From NCBI GenBank assembly GCA_030272155.1, contig CP126194.1, positions 7,547,001 through 7,611,000 on the forward strand: a stretch of 64,000 bases of DNA. Reading direction: 5' to 3'. Source of the DNA: Tetradesmus obliquus. Lineage: Eukaryota > Chlorophyta > Chlorophyceae > Sphaeropleales > Scenedesmaceae. The notes under the pieces are model-generated. The model was not told the DNA's origin, did no database searches, and saw nothing but the letters and a program-made list of their open reading frames with translations. This document shows positions 1-12,611 of the stretch, piece by piece. Position numbers and translations under genes: made by a program. Each line of letters opens with the position of its first letter. Position 1 is the stretch's first letter.

Positions 1-2089
1 GCAGCTGCAACCACGACAATTGCAGCGACTTTGCTGTGCTCAAGGGTGATGCTGTACGGCGCTCATTCTCGCTGGCAATGCCAAGCTCGCCACGCCATTT
101 GCGCCACCGCACCCTTGCCCCTGGCAAGCTTGCCCGCAAGCTGCCCATCACCTCAGCCGCCACCCCACCAACAGAACACAGATCCAGCCGCTGCAGGCGC
201 GACAGCCCTGACAGCAGCAGCAGGTCCTTCCGGCTCGCCTCATCTCGCCACTGCGCCTGCCAGCCGCCTGCCAGCCGCAGCCGTGTCAGCTGCGTCATGC
301 GCCCAACCGCTGCCATAAAGCGGCTGCTGTAGCCGTCACGCGACTCTAGCTGCAGCTCCTGCAGCTGTGTCAATCTGTCCGCCAATGCATCCAAGTCGCT
401 GCTGTCAAACCCGCCTTCCCTGTTGACCAGCACCAGCCGCGTCAGCCCAGTCAGGGCCGCCAGTGCTGCCAGCTGGCATGGTTGCAGCTCATTCTCATTG
501 GCGCTGAGCCAGCCGCCTCCTCTGGCTGGCAGGCGTGTGGCAGTGCTCAGGTCCCTGAGCAGCAGCAGGCCTGCCAGGCTGCCGCACACGCTGACTGGAC
601 ATCCTGCAATCTCATCGTCATCTGGGTTGCCAGTGCAGAAGGCGTCTGCCCCGGCATGGCTGCAGCAGCCTCCTGTTAGCTGCAGCTTGGTGAGGCTGCT
701 GGCTGCTGCTGCGCACATTGTGATGGTGTTCAACTGCTGCAGGGTTGCCGGGTACCACTTGCAGCTCATGGAGAGCTCGCGCAGGTGCGGCAGATTGTGC
801 CAAACATGGGCTGTTGCAGCCGCCACATCAGCTGCCTCGTAGTGTAGCGCCAGCTCCTGCAGTGCTGTCAGCTGCGAGAGGCGCTGTAGCGGCTCCCACC
901 TGTTGGATACAACTGTGAAGCTCAAGCGCTGCAGCTGCTGCAGCCTGGACAGTGAGTTGAAATGACTGTCGTCCAGGGTGAGTATGCGGCCCAGCTGTAG
1001 CACCTGCAGCTGTGTTGGCAGCTGCAGCATCAACTCAACAGGCCAGGCTGTTGCTGCAAACTCTGTCAGCGATGTGAGGTGAGTCATGCTGACATCATCG
1101 CATGCCCAAAGCTGGTCAGGCTCGCCAGGATCCAGCTGCAGCTGCCGCAGCGGCAGCGGCAGCGCCAGCAGCTGCTGCAGCGGCTGATCCAGCGTGGACC
1201 AAAAGCCACCAAGCTTGAGTGATGTCAGCTGCGGAATCCGGGCTAGGGCACCCAGACAATCACCTCGGGCTGTAGAGTCGCTGACGCCACCATACAGCTG
1301 CAGCTGCTTTAAGTTGGTCATGCTGGCGAATGCTGCTGATGTTGCTGCATCTTCTGCAGAGCTGCTGTGCTCCAGGTGCAGCGACAGAGCCGTCAAGCTG
1401 TGTGCCGGCAGCGCAGCGAGTAGGGCTGGCCTGTGTAAATAGTCACTGCTGAAGCTGGCAAGCTGCAGGCAAGGCCGCTGCACCAGCTGCTGCTGCTGCT
1501 GATGGCAGGTGGTGCTGGGCCTGGCTGCTTCCGCTGCAGCCACTGCTCCTGCTGCTGCTGCAGCTGCTGTAACTGTGGCTGGCGCAGCTGCATGTGTGCC
1601 CAGTGCTGCAGCTGCTGCCTCTAAGGCTTGCTGCAGCAGCAGCAGCAGGGCTGCGTTGATAGACGGGCCCTCAGGGGGTCCTTGATCCATGTCTTGCTCA
1701 TCTGCTGTTGCGGCACGCAGCTTTATGCTTGTGACTAGCGAGGCGTGAGTGTGCAGCCAGCTGCGAAAGCTCATCATCTGTTGCGCAGCTGGGTGTGCGT
1801 CCAGCACAGCATGTGCGTTGCGAGCCTCACACTGCTGCACTGCCTCCCTCCAGGCCTTGCATGCTCGCGCTGCTGCACACAGCACCCGGGGGTCTGTGTT
1901 GAGCGCTGGGTGCTCCGCAGCAATGGACAACGCTGTAGTTGCTGGAATGTGGGGCGCACCTGCCTGCAGTAGCAGAAGGTGCAGCACAGCAGCAGCAGCA
2001 GCAGCGGCAGCAGTAGAATCAGCAGCTGCAGCAGTGAGATAGGCAGAATTAATCGTTCTTTTCGGCAGTGCAAAGCAACATCGACGCAT
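1..2089 (-). CDS. LRR protein with F-box-like N terminus, 3'-truncated by window edge
   Basis: One uninterrupted minus-strand frame runs from an ATG at 2089 to base 1 with no stop, about 696 codons, so the 3' end lies outside the window. Residues about 50-90 hold an F-box-like block (LSIAAEHPALNTDPRVLCAA, then ACKAWREAVQQC) shared with the LRR paralogues further right. A poly-Ala/Gln linker follows, then about 20 degenerate leucine-rich repeats of the type LTSLKL or LQELQL spaced 22-28 residues apart. No signal peptide or membrane segment is obvious in the LRR part. Such repeats usually bind proteins, and F-box/LRR proteins act as substrate receptors of SCF ubiquitin ligases, but the F-box assignment is weak and no substrate can be named. 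The ATG is the first Met in frame; an upstream exon cannot be excluded. Confidence 0.8.
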   Translation of the reverse strand, partial: MRRCCFALPKRTINSAYLTAAAADSTAAAAAAAAVLHLLLLQAGAPHIPATTALSIAAEHPALNTDPRVLCAAARACKAWREAVQQCEARNAHAVLDAHPAAQQMMSFRSWLHTHASLVTSIKLRAATADEQDMDQGPPEGPSINAALLLLLQQALEAAAAALGTHAAAPATVTAAAAAAGAVAAAEAARPSTTCHQQQQQLVQRPCLQLASFSSDYLHRPALLAALPAHSLTALSLHLEHSSSAEDAATSAAFASMTNLKQLQLYGGVSDSTARGDCLGALARIPQLTSLKLGGFWSTLDQPLQQLLALPLPLRQLQLDPGEPDQLWACDDVSMTHLTSLTEFAATAWPVELMLQLPTQLQVLQLGRILTLDDSHFNSLSRLQQLQRLSFTVVSNRWEPLQRLSQLTALQELALHYEAADVAAATAHVWHNLPHLRELSMSCKWYPATLQQLNTITMCAAAASSLTKLQLTGGCCSHAGADAFCTGNPDDDEIAGCPVSVCGSLAGLLLLRDLSTATRLPARGGGWLSANENELQPCQLAALAALTGLTRLVLVNREGGFDSSDLDALADRLTQLQELQLESRDGYSSRFMAAVGRMTQLTRLRLAGGWQAQWRDEASRKDLLLLSGLSRLQRLDLCSVGGVAAEVMGSLRASLPGARVRWRKWRGELGIASENERRTASPLSTAKSLQLSWLQL

Positions 2090-3610
2090 CTGTGCACAGT
2101 TCCTCCTACCCTCCCTCCTGCACATCAAACAGTCCCAGCAGCAGTGATCTGCAACTTGCGAACGCAGAGCTTGTTGTTGCTGTTGATGCAGTATTTAATT
2201 TTTCACAAGCTATCCAATGTTTCAAATTAGCCAAGGACCGATGTGAAGCACGTAAATAGCTGCTCACTCGCTTGTTGCTTTCCGGCCTTTGCATCTCACT
2301 GTTTATGTGCTAGCAGGGATACGAAACTCACAACTGCAAGAATAATTTCTTAGTTTGATCAAGTGGGAGCTTACGATGTGATTTGCTACAGAACACGCGT
2401 AGGGTACTCGGTGGCACCCAAAGTGGGTGGCCCACCATGACCTTCCGCCACCTCCGAGTGTGACCTTCCTTCCGTCTCAATCCGGCAGGAACCTTCCTTC
2501 CCGACCCTTTCCACCTTTTGAGCTGCCTCAACGATTAAGTTCTTGAATAGATAAGTCGACAGAAATACTGCGACTGTCTGTCATGCCCGCAATGACAAAG
2601 CACCACTGGCGGGTTGAACATACACATGCGCTGATAGTAACAACAGGCTGCTGTACTTGTTCCTGCACTGGTTTCTCAGCTTGGTTCGACCCCTGACTCT
2701 TCACCAGAAGGAGTCAATCCCTGGTTGACAAGCAAGCCTTTTTTGCCTCTGAAGCAGGTACTGCCTGCTGGCAGCTACTGCCTCACAGTGACTGGATTTT
2801 GACTGGCTTTCTTTTTTCAACGAACTACAAACGGCAGTGAAGCATTGCTCTCGGCGCACGGAAAAATAAAGCGCGCGCATCAATTAGCTGTTTACAGTCA
2901 CTGTGAAGTTCAGCATCACACAGCTTCACATCATATTATGCTAGTCGTACTATGCTTCTTTTGATCCGTGCACACCCACCTAGTGGAACTGCGACGCACA
3001 GTTTTGCAGCATGCTGCGCATACTTGGAGAAGTCAATGATCAAAGCCGTGTCATGCTGCTGCTGCTGCTGCTGCCTGCACGAAATCAACAACACAAGTAA
3101 TAGATGCGAATTGACAGTGAAAGGTCTCCGCCCTTGCAGGCCATTACTTGATATAGCCACAGCAACAGTACCAGTGACCCACACGTCATCCTACAGGCAC
3201 CAGGTGCAACATCAAAGTAGGCGATGGCCCATGCTAGTAGTGACCATAACATTCAGCAATTGGCAGTATCACTGCTGCTGTAGGGTCAAACACACCATAT
3301 GAGCAGTGTCAGCAGTGGTCCACACAGCATCCCGCAGGCACGACGGTAGGCAATGGTCCATGCTGTTGGCAAGAACACATTGCAGCATTCTGTCATTGTA
3401 GGCTGACAATATGCCACTGTTGATGCATAAAGACCAGCCATACTTTGCAGACATCAAACAGCAAAAGCAGCCGCCATGGCATGGCTGCCACCGGTTGCTG
3501 CAGTGTATGCGCTGTGTGCTGTGACAGGTGCAAGCGAGTCAACGGCAGTGCAGACGTGTATGTTGCGCTTCAACCACAGTTCAAGCAATCACGAATGTCT
3601 GACCACAGCT
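2090..3610. other. Intergenic; no gene seen
   Basis: This is the 5' flank of the leftmost LRR gene and the 3' flank of the next one. It has lower GC than the coding parts, a short CTG run near 3053-3077, and only short low-complexity open frames. No RNA gene or mobile element was recognised. Confidence 0.5.
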
Positions 3611-5348
3611 TCACCAGCGTTGCTGCTGCCGCACTCTCCAAGGCTCATCCCAATCTGCCATTGGATCAGCCGTGTTCTCGTCCAAATCACAGTAATACTT
3701 CTGCAGCCTGGTCAAGCCCGTGAGTCGCATCACGCTGCGCCGCGTCAGCGCCACATTGTCCTGCAAGTTCAGCTCAGTGAGCTGTGTCAGGCGCCCAAGT
3801 GCCGCGCAACATGGCCCTTCCAAGCTGCAGTCGCGCAGGTCCAGGTGCCGCAGCTGCTGCAAGTTGCTGGCCAGCATTGCAGCTGCCACGTCCCCAACCC
3901 TCACGCCCGTCAGCACCAGCCGCGTGAGCCCAGTCAGCACACGCAAGCCCAGCAGGCCACCCTTCTCCAGGTAAGACGCTGGCCCAATGCACAGGCCCAG
4001 GTCCCGTAGGCGGGTCAGGCGGGTCAAGCTTTGGCTGAGCGCAACACTGCGGGTACGAAACTGCCCGGGGACTTCCACCCAGGCCTGTAGCTGCAGCTTG
4101 GTGAGCTGTGTGGCTGCTGCTATGCCTTGCAGGATGGCGTCCATCTGCTGCTGGGAGGGGCCCTGATCGCACCTGTAGTCCAAGATCAGCTCCTGCAGCT
4201 GCGGCAGCTGCGCCCAAACCACTGCTGTGGTGACTGATTCCTGCAAGCCAGTGTACTTCAGTGCGACACACTGCAGGGCTGGCAGCTGTTCTGCCATACA
4301 CAGCAGCAGGCGCTGATCTGAGAAGCCAACACAGAGGTAGAGGTCCTGCAGCTGCCGCAGGTCCAGCACATGCATAAGGCGGCACGTGCTTATGGGCGTG
4401 CGCAGCACCAGGCATTGCGGGTTTGCTGGCAGCGTCCATGACGCGTGCTCTGCAGGTGCAGCCAGTTCTGGCAACCCCCGTCCCACTTGCAGCTCCTCCA
4501 GCTGAGACAAGCGCGACAAGTCTGCCGCTGGCAGGGCCTGATCTTGCCCTGTCAGCCCTAGGCGCAGCTGCTGCAGCGGCGGCGGCCGTGCCAGCAGCGC
4601 GTGCATCACCTGCTCCATGCCTGACCACCCGCCCTCCAAGGTGAGTGACGTCAGCCGGGTGAGGCGTGTCAGCTCAACCAGGCAGCTGCCTGACACGCAG
4701 TCGTGTTCAGGAGCACAGGCGAGGCGCAGCTCGCGTAGGTTGATGAGGTGAACCAGTGCTGCTGCGATGGTGTCCTCAACGCAATCCACTTCCCCCATGA
4801 TGTTGAGCTGCAAGTCCAGGTGGGTTAGGCTGTGGGCTGGCAGCGACGCCATCAAGTCTGGATCATGTTCGTAGTTGCTGGTGAAGCTCTCCAGCTGCAG
4901 GCGCTGCTGCTGCTGCTGGTGGTGGTGCTGTTGTCCATGAGTCTCTGCAGCTGCAATGCGGGACCCTGCTGCCGCTGACTGCAGCGCACCCAGCAAGATC
5001 CCTTGCCGACGGCAAGCAGTCATCATAATCAGACTCATCATCACTTGTATCATCTGGATCCACGTTGGCAGTGATGCTCCTGACGAGCGGGGCGTGCTTG
5101 AGCAGCCAGTCTGCAAAGCCACGCAGCTGCGGCAGCAAATAGTAGTTGAATGCCATGGCTGTGTTGCAAGCACCGCACTGCTGCACTGCCTGCCGCCAGG
5201 CCTTGCAAGACTGCATGACAGCGCACACGAGTTTGGGGTCCGCGAGGAGCTCAGGGTGCTGCAGGGGGATGGTCAGGTCAACTGCTGGCCTCCCATGCAG
5301 TGCCAGTTGCTTGGTTGGCGGCGTACTGTTTGACGTGTCCTGCAGCAT
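3611..5348 (-). pseudogene. LRR/F-box-like gene with one frameshift
   Basis: The frame from an ATG at 5348 carries the family N terminus (LVCAVMQSCKAWRQAVQQCG, then WLLKHAPLVRSITANV) and an acidic linker (DTSDDESDYDD). The LRR domain lies in a different frame, starting just after that linker and running to a TAG at 3611 with about 17 repeats (LTHLDLQL, LTSLTLEGG, LRHLDLRDCSLEG). The two frames meet near 4990-5010 and no GT-AG intron fits, so a 1-2 base indel in the linker is the simplest reading. The rest is intact, so the break may be recent, or an assembly error. Role as for the other family members: protein binding, possibly ubiquitin-ligase related. Confidence 0.7.
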
Positions 5349-6116
5349 GTGCAGCAGCACAGCACAGGCATGCGACACTTGCAAAATGGGCTATGTGTTT
5401 TGTTGTTGCTCATATTGGATGCTGGTGAGAACAACCTGAGGCAGCAGTGGGTTAACCTGACAATTGTCACAGAGAGGTTGCCTGACACCTGACACGTACG
5501 CTTGCAGAGTAGCATCCACTGTAGCTGGTACAGGCGGTTGAAGCAGCTAGCTAATATCAACTTGAGGTTGCCAGACGTGTTTGCTGCTCACCTTGCCATG
5601 GCCCTCCATGATGCCTGCTGCACACCAGAGTGCAGTACGTACTGCAGTATACTGCTGTGGTAGTGCTACTGCTCTGATGTCACATGACAGCTGCTGTTCG
5701 AGCTGCAGCTGGATTGCTGGCAGTCAAACCACGCCAGAATAAGTTCGCAAGTCGCTATAGTTGTAGTCTTTGACAGACAACACGGTGCGGTTGAGCTGAC
5801 TGGAGCTTGGGCCGGAGTCTTCAGTTGGGGCTCACGTGTACTGTCTGCGGCTGATTGTGGTTGCACTCACTAACTCGCAGCCACAACATTTTTCTCAACA
5901 CGTGGTTAGAGACAGCTCGCATTTCAAAGCAGTGCGCGCCTCCTGTCAATGGTACTGCCCGCTCGAAACCCTTCAGGTCCCAGAAGGGTTGTTTTGTAAT
6001 CGTTTGCCAGCAGCGCCACGATGTCTGAAGCAAACGGTATGCAAAATGGTTTATCTGTTCCCATTGTCAACTACACCCAAGACAGCGCTTGAGATGGTGC
6101 TGAGGCTTCCTGTTTG
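5349..6116. promoter_or_regulatory. Divergent intergenic region between LRR gene and DHH gene
   Basis: About 770 bases separate the minus-strand LRR copy from the plus-strand phosphoesterase, so both promoters should lie here. No TATA box or other motif is convincing, and no further gene is seen. Confidence 0.35.
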
Positions 6117-8515
6117 ATGCTGAGTGCCACAAGCCGCTTACGGCACTGCCTGCTACCGATCGGCAGGAGCTACAGCCTCCTGAGGCATGTGCCCTCTGTG
6201 AAGCTTAGTAGATCAGCTGAGGCGGAACACAGCCAGCCACCATCATCAGGGCACAGTGAAGGGCCACTGCAGCAAATGGCAGACCCGCTGCTGCAGACAC
6301 TAGCAGCAGACAACCCGCCTGTAGTGTTCTACCACTACCCATGTGCAGATGGTGGGTGTTCAAACTCCAAATGTGTTACAATATCGCAATCTGTGCTTTC
6401 GTGCCTGCTTCTTGTTCACATGTGTGATGTGTTCATGCTGCAAAGGCTGCTGCCTCGCGTTGCTGCTGCATGGCTGAGTTGCTGTTGCTGCTGGCAAATC
6501 TGCTGCAGGCATCTTTGCTGCGCTTGCGGCTACGTTGTACTTCAGGAGCAGGGGCGTGCAGCCGCGCTGCGTGCCGCATGAGGTGTACCGCAGCGTGCAG
6601 CTGGCAGAGCTGCAGCTGCAGGTGACGACAGCAGCCGTGGGCAGAGTCAATCAGCTTGGATGAGGCTGGCAGCACTGCAGGCAGCAGGGCTGCACGCCTC
6701 TGCCATTTCACCTTTCACGATCAAAGCAATGACCATGCATCGTATTGCCCCAAGCAAAATTTTGAACACACTCTTAGCGTCACCCTCCCATGCACCCAAA
6801 CTCATGCACTGACACCTTCTCCCCTCAAACCGCCACACCACTCGCATTTGCCACCCCACAGCCGCAGTCTGTGGCCTTCCTACTGGACTACTCAGGGCCT
6901 GATGGCTTCCCACAGCAGCTGGCACAGCAGCTGCGTGCAGTAGTAGTGCTGGACCACCACAAGACCGCGGCAGCACAGCTTGCAGACACAGCAAGCCACC
7001 CGCCCAACCTGCATGTGCACATGGACATGGGCCGCAGCGGCGCAACCATTGCCCGGGACTTCTTTGCGCCGCCAGGCATGAGCGAGCAGCTGCAGCACAT
7101 ATTCAGGTGAGAGCGGCGATGTGTGTGGCAGGGTGAAGCTGTGTGCTGCTTGGTGGCTGATGCGGGGCTCAGGAATAGCACATCTACGCAGGGCGAAGGC
7201 GTCTGCTCGCATGCGCTGTCCTTGCTCATGCACCGCTTCACTGCTTTGTCAAGGTGCATCTGTCGTACATCTGTCGTAGTATTACCCCGTTCTGTGCCTC
7301 TCATCTGCTTTTGTGCCTAGTATTGTGCCTCTCATCTGCCTTTGTGCCTCGTATTGTGCGTCTCATCTGTTTGCTGTACCGCTTCTGCCCTGCAGAATGG
7401 CGCAGACCTGCCAATGCTGCTACTCCTGGTTTGTCTCGTTCTGTTGTAAGGCTGCATTGTTTGTCTCGTTCTGTTGTACGGCTGCATGTCACATCTGATG
7501 TTCGACGCTGCTGTCCTCTGCCTGCCTGCAGCATGGTGGAGGACGCCGACCTGTGGCGCTGGGCGCTGCCGGGCAGCCGCGCCTTCCACGCGGGGCTCAG
7601 CGCGCGCAAGCTGGAGTTCAACTGCATAGCCAACCCGGGCATATGGGAGGAGCTGCTGGCGCTGGACCCGCAGCAGGTCATCGCAGAGGTGAGGGGGCTT
7701 GGTGCGCTGGCTGCTTGGGGCCAGTTTGAGGGAGGCGCTGAGAAGCACAGTGTTCTGTCGTCGCTGCTGATGCAACAGCGATTTGCTGGACCACAACAGA
7801 TGATTCCAGAGTGAGGAGCTGCGGCAGCTGCTATTGTGCACCCGCTGGGTCAGCTGTCGTAGGGTGGCAGCAGCTGCTGGAGGCCCCAGTGTTCTTCAGG
7901 AGCTGCTGGTGAAGAAGCCAGCTGCAGTGGCAGCAGATGGGACGCCTGTCAAGCAATGATTAACGACGGTGTACATGTTATGGCAGCGCACATGTCATCA
8001 GATGCTCCTTGCGGTTACACAAGACATATTGATGACAACCTTTTCCCAACTTTGTCAACTGCTCACTGAGTATCAACTATCACTTGCAGTTTACTTCGAA
8101 CTGTAATCAGAAGCTAGCACGCCATGACTTGTTGAATCTATATCTTATCATATTGTATGTTCAACCGCGCCCCTGCAGGGTGAGGTGGTCATTCAGCACC
8201 AGGAGCAGCTCATTGCCGAGGCGCTGCAGGGCGCGCAGCAGCACCAGCTGGGTGGGGCGCAGGGCGCCAGCCGCGGCTGGGGCAGCTGCCTGGGCTGCAG
8301 GGTGGCCGGGGAGCTCACCAAGTACAGGTGAGGGACAGCAGCGTGTGGTGTATGCTGCTGCGTACATGGCTGGCTGCTGTCAAGGATTTAACAATGGATG
8401 TGTTGTGGGGCAGCAGCTGGTGCTGGGGATGTAGTACCTGGCTGGCGCAACCATCCTGCACTCTGAACTGGGGTGTGCTGCGGCTGCACTGTTTTGCCCA
8501 GCTGAGTGTAGTGTA

Positions 8516-8587
<72 letters not shown>

Positions 8588-9023
8588 AGGAGCCAGCTGG
8601 GCAACAGGCTTGCGCAGCGCAGTGCTGAGCTGGGGATGTCACCGGTGGGGCTGGTGGCATACCATGAGGTGCGGCGCAGCACAGATTTCTGCTTCCAAGC
8701 CGCCAGCATGCCAGCTGTCTGTCCTATTGCTGCGATCTTCAGGCAGGCTCCATACACGGAGAAAAGGCATTCATGTCATACTGCAATGCGCCTTGTGTCT
8801 GCTGCAGGCTGGCATGCCCAAGAAGGACACCCACATCAAGGTGTCGCTGCGCAGTACGGACGGCTTTGACACGTCAGCAGTCAGCGAGGCGTTTGGCGGC
8901 GGCGGCCATGCAGCAGCCAGCAGCTGCATCATCACGCTGGAGGAGCTGCAGGCCTGGCGGGGCATGGCGCGGTTGCAGCAGCCGGGCGCGTGCAGCCTGG
9001 CCAATATGGCAGCAGGGCGCTGA
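6117..9023 (+). CDS. DHH/DHHA1-family phosphoesterase, probably organelle-targeted
   Basis: Seven exons with matching phases: 6117-6351, 6509-6621, 6862-7106, 7532-7688, 8179-8327, 8590-8668 and 8808-9023, giving 397 residues and a TGA stop. The first 30-35 residues are basic and Ser/Leu-rich (RLRHCLLPIGRSYSLLRH), like a mitochondrial or plastid presequence. The DHH domain shows YHYPCADG joined across intron 1 to IFAALAATLYF, then the signature LDHHKT and, after intron 3, VEDADLWRWALP. The C-terminal DHHA1 domain carries EAFGGGGHAAAS, which contacts the nucleic-acid or nucleotide substrate. DHH enzymes are Mn-dependent phosphoesterases such as NrnA-type oligoribonuclease/pAp phosphatase and RecJ; the exact substrate cannot be read. 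Intron 5 holds a 23-unit CTG run and intron 3 has short tandem repeats. Confidence 0.9.
8518..8586 (+). repeat. (CTG)23 microsatellite inside an intron
   Basis: An unbroken CTG run ends directly at the CAG acceptor of exon 6 of the DHH gene, so the repeat doubles as the region before the 3' splice site. Long poly-Ala and poly-Gln open frames here are artefacts of the repeat. Confidence 0.95.
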
Positions 9024-9915
9024 CGTTGGGTTGCCGAAGGTATTGAGTTGTTGCCCCTCTTCTAAACTAGAGGGGGTTAGGTCAGGATGTAGATTGCGAC
9101 GTCAGATGACGCGCTCGAGGATAGCTGGTGCACCAGCCACGTGGCTCACCCGTTGCACAATCTCGCGCATGTATGACAGGTGACTGGGGGGTGCTCTTAA
9201 GCCAGCACCTGCTGAAAGTTGTTCCTTTTGGCACAGAAACAGCATTGAATTACGGATTGATCAACCAGCTGGGCATGTCACCGTCATCCATGCGCATGGC
9301 ATGCATGCCATCGGCCCAGTGGGCTACAGCTATGCCTCTACAGCCCTGCTGCGCAGAATGCGGTATGTGGCGCGGCACCTTTGGACAATGGATTGGTGAC
9401 AATTGCACTTGTTTGGATGCATGTGGCTGACGGCCACAGCGGCTGGCCGTGCTTGCACAAGGGTTTGATGAGTTGAAAGTTGAAAGTGTCTACGCCCTCT
9501 TTGCAGGGAGCGGAATTAACGGAGGGCAAAGGACAGGGCCTTGGGTTTGATGAATGACACTTGCGGCGCGCTGCAGCTGCACCACTGATGCAGCAGTTGC
9601 AGCATTGTCATGTACGCACGGCACACGCATCCAACAGTATCTGAACCATCTTAAATTTTTCAATTGCTTTCAACGTCGCCACGAACGTCCGGTGCGGTGC
9701 ATTTATGGTGTCCACGCGTGCACCATCGCCCCCACTGCAGCTGCTTGCACTGCAATTGAATTGCTCGGAGGCGTCGTTTGATTTTGTGGAGCTGCTGGGC
9801 CGTTCACCGACTTAGACCACATATTTACTGTTTTAAAATGATACATAGAACCTGAATCGTGGCTGAGGTTTTTGTTCTGTGCTTTGATCGTGATCAACTC
9901 AGCCCAGGCCCTCTT
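9024..9915. other. Intergenic; no gene seen
   Basis: This is the 3' flank of the DHH gene up to the transposon edge. It becomes AT-richer after about 9640. No open frame with family similarity and no RNA gene was seen. Confidence 0.5.
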
Positions 9916-9947
9916 GAATAATCGATGGAACATCACATATTCAAGAT

Positions 9948-10015
9948 ACCAATATTCGACGATGTGTCGAATTTTCAAGTTGCATAATCGAGTTGTCACC
10001 GCATTTTCGCCAGGC
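9948..10015 (+). repeat. Left terminal inverted repeat (diverged)
   Basis: Two conserved blocks, at 9948-9957 and 9985-10015, pair with the inverted right end. The surrounding sequence is AT-rich with several TCGAATT-like motifs, unlike the GC-rich host DNA. Confidence 0.5.
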
Positions 10016-10176
10016 TGTTCTAGTTCTTGTTTGAAACACGGTGGCTCGAATGCCAGCCCATTTGCTGTTGCACGACAGCCTCAGCACTCGTCGATCAGAG
10101 ATCCAGACGGTGTGATTGTTGGTAAGCTGCTGAAATTCACAGCAACGGCCGCATTACACGCTTGATCAGTGTTTGA

Positions 10177-12576
10177 ATGTCTGGCGCGTGCAAAATGACG
10201 TATGACCGCTGGAAGGCGTTGATAAAGAAAAGACAATATATTGATCGCTATGGAGAAACCAGGTTCCCCAAGACATGCTTCATCGCCAACATAGAAGTGC
10301 CAACAGCAGTACTGCTGAACCTGCTGGTTGAGAGCAGCGAGTGTTGCCCTGAGGATCACGAGAAGGTGAGCGTTGTCTTGGTGACAACAGTACAGCTGTG
10401 GTGTGCTGATTGCTGACCAGGTACTGCCTGCGTGCAGGAGCTTGGTGTTCGCTTGGCTGCCTTCTATGGTGGAGAGTCTGCTGAAGACAAGGCTGCATTT
10501 GCGCAAGCTGTGGAGCGTGCATTGGTCCGGGGTCTTGGTGGTCAGTGGAACCTGGCCCCAGATGCGGACCACTGCTACGACGCAGTGGGCGCCATAAAGG
10601 AGCAGCGGCGCGAGGAACGTACAGCAGCAGCAGCGTCTGCTGCAGCAGCGGCAGCAGGAGAGGCAGCAGCAGGAGAGGCAGCAGCAGGAGAAACAGCCGA
10701 TGCAGGTGCGATGGTGGCTGGCAGGTGCTCGTCCGCGTTGACTGAGAGACAAGAGCAGCTGTGTAGCACTGTCAGCGCTCAGTGTGGAGTCGATCCATGC
10801 ATATGTTGCTGTCATGCTAGAGTGCATGAGCTTGTGATGGCTGCCCATGCGTTTGTACAATGTCGCGGAATCATTAACATTATGCATGCCGCATTTGGCA
10901 GGCTAGCCAATGGTGCCGTCACAACTACTCGATGGTTGCATTCCTCTGAAATGAGTTTGTCGGGTGTTTTGCAGGTGCCACTGACACGGCAGCTGGGCAA
11001 GGCAGCAAGCGGAAACTGACGCACAAGCAGAAGGACGCCCTGACAAAGAAGCAGTGCCCGGGGTGCCAAGCTTGGGCGGGCCCTGCGTGAGTTGCAGCGA
11101 CTGGTGGCTAACTGCAGCAATGTGTGGTTATACAGGCAGCCTTGCCAGCCCTCCACAGTTCGCTTCATAGTGAGTAATTTCACTCACTAAGAAGCGAACT
11201 GTTGGCTGGGAGCAACACATCATGTGCAGCGAGGCTGTATGAGTGTAGTGCGCTGACGTGCAGTATCAAGTCTGTCTCATTCAAATTGTCCTTGTGCCTC
11301 TGCCTGATTTGCGCTGTCCAGTACTGCCAAGTGCAAAACTGAAGGCTGCACCCACGCCTGGCGCCCCACGAAGAGTGACGTGCAGCCTGACGTGCAGCCT
11401 GACATGCAGCCTGACGTGCAGCGCTTGACGCCATGGAATGGCAGCAGTGCCGACCAGCCTCCCCTGCAAACCCGCAAATCCGCTCGCAACGCAGTCAGCA
11501 ATCTGCAGCGGCTCATGTCAAAGGTAAGGCTGTTTTTTTAGGCACAGCACCTGTAGTGTGTCACATACGGTGGTTAGCGACACAGCACCTGCAGTGCGCC
11601 ACATATGGGGTTAGCATCAGAGATACTAGGCCGCCTTCCTTCGCACGCCTTCTTACCCCATAGCATGCAGTTCAAGGCCTGTTAGGGTTGCGCATGAGCC
11701 CCACACCAAGCTGTCAGCTGATTATGACTTACTCTTTGCGGAAGCGCATTTGCTTCGTCACCTGTCTGCCGGCTTTCAGCAGATTGTGCTGCTTGTGCTT
11801 CTGGCTCACTGTGTGTACGTCACTGTGTGCACAGGTGAAGGTGTTGGCCGCTGCGCTTGGGATGGAGACGCTGGTGGTGTTGTGCGGTGTGATGAACAGT
11901 AAAGCAGCTGCCACCAGGACGGGCGAGGAGCACATCGCTCAGCAAGGACACACCATTCATCTCTCAGCTGGGCGTGCCCGGCTTTGGTGAAGACTCTGGG
12001 CTGAGCATCGGTGTGGTGGCCGCTGGGACTGGCGGCCCGCTGACGGCTGCCCTGGACAAGCCGGCGCAAGGCTCGCAAGCTGCCAACATGTGTCTGGAGT
12101 ACCTAGCAGGCCAGGCGTGCATGCTGCATCATCAACGGCTGCAGGTCAGTGGCAGCGGTAGGGCAGTGTGGTTTTGCAACACATGCGCGAAGTGCACATT
12201 GTTTTTCGGGGTATAGTTGTAAATAGGATGATTCTAAGCATGGTAAAAGCATAATTGCGTCGTTGCAAAACATGTGCATTGACGACGAGCATTCTGAAGC
12301 GGGCTCTTAACAAAACCGCCTTTCTGCTGACCTGCAGGAACTGCACCAGGCAGGCGCAACCCAGCAGGCAGCAGCAGCCAACGCTGGCGCAGGTGGGCAA
12401 CAACAGCAGCAGCAGTCGGCAGGGGCCATGCCTGGCGCTGCAGCAGCACAGCAGCAAGCGCAGCAGCACCAGCAGCAGCAGCAGCAGCAGGGTGACGCCA
12501 CACATGCCGCTGCTGCGGGCACATTCATCTTTGGCGCTGCTGCAGCTGGCGCTGGCCTGATGGGACAGCAGCAGGC

Positions 12577-12611
<35 letters not shown>

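Noticed and set aside
2641..2700. GGTTCGACCC resembling a tRNA T-loop
   Set aside because: No matching acceptor stem, anticodon arm or D-arm could be folded around it.
8328..9023. Plus-strand frame with a long poly-Ala run
   Set aside because: It is read-through of an intronic CTG repeat into the true last exon of the DHH gene.
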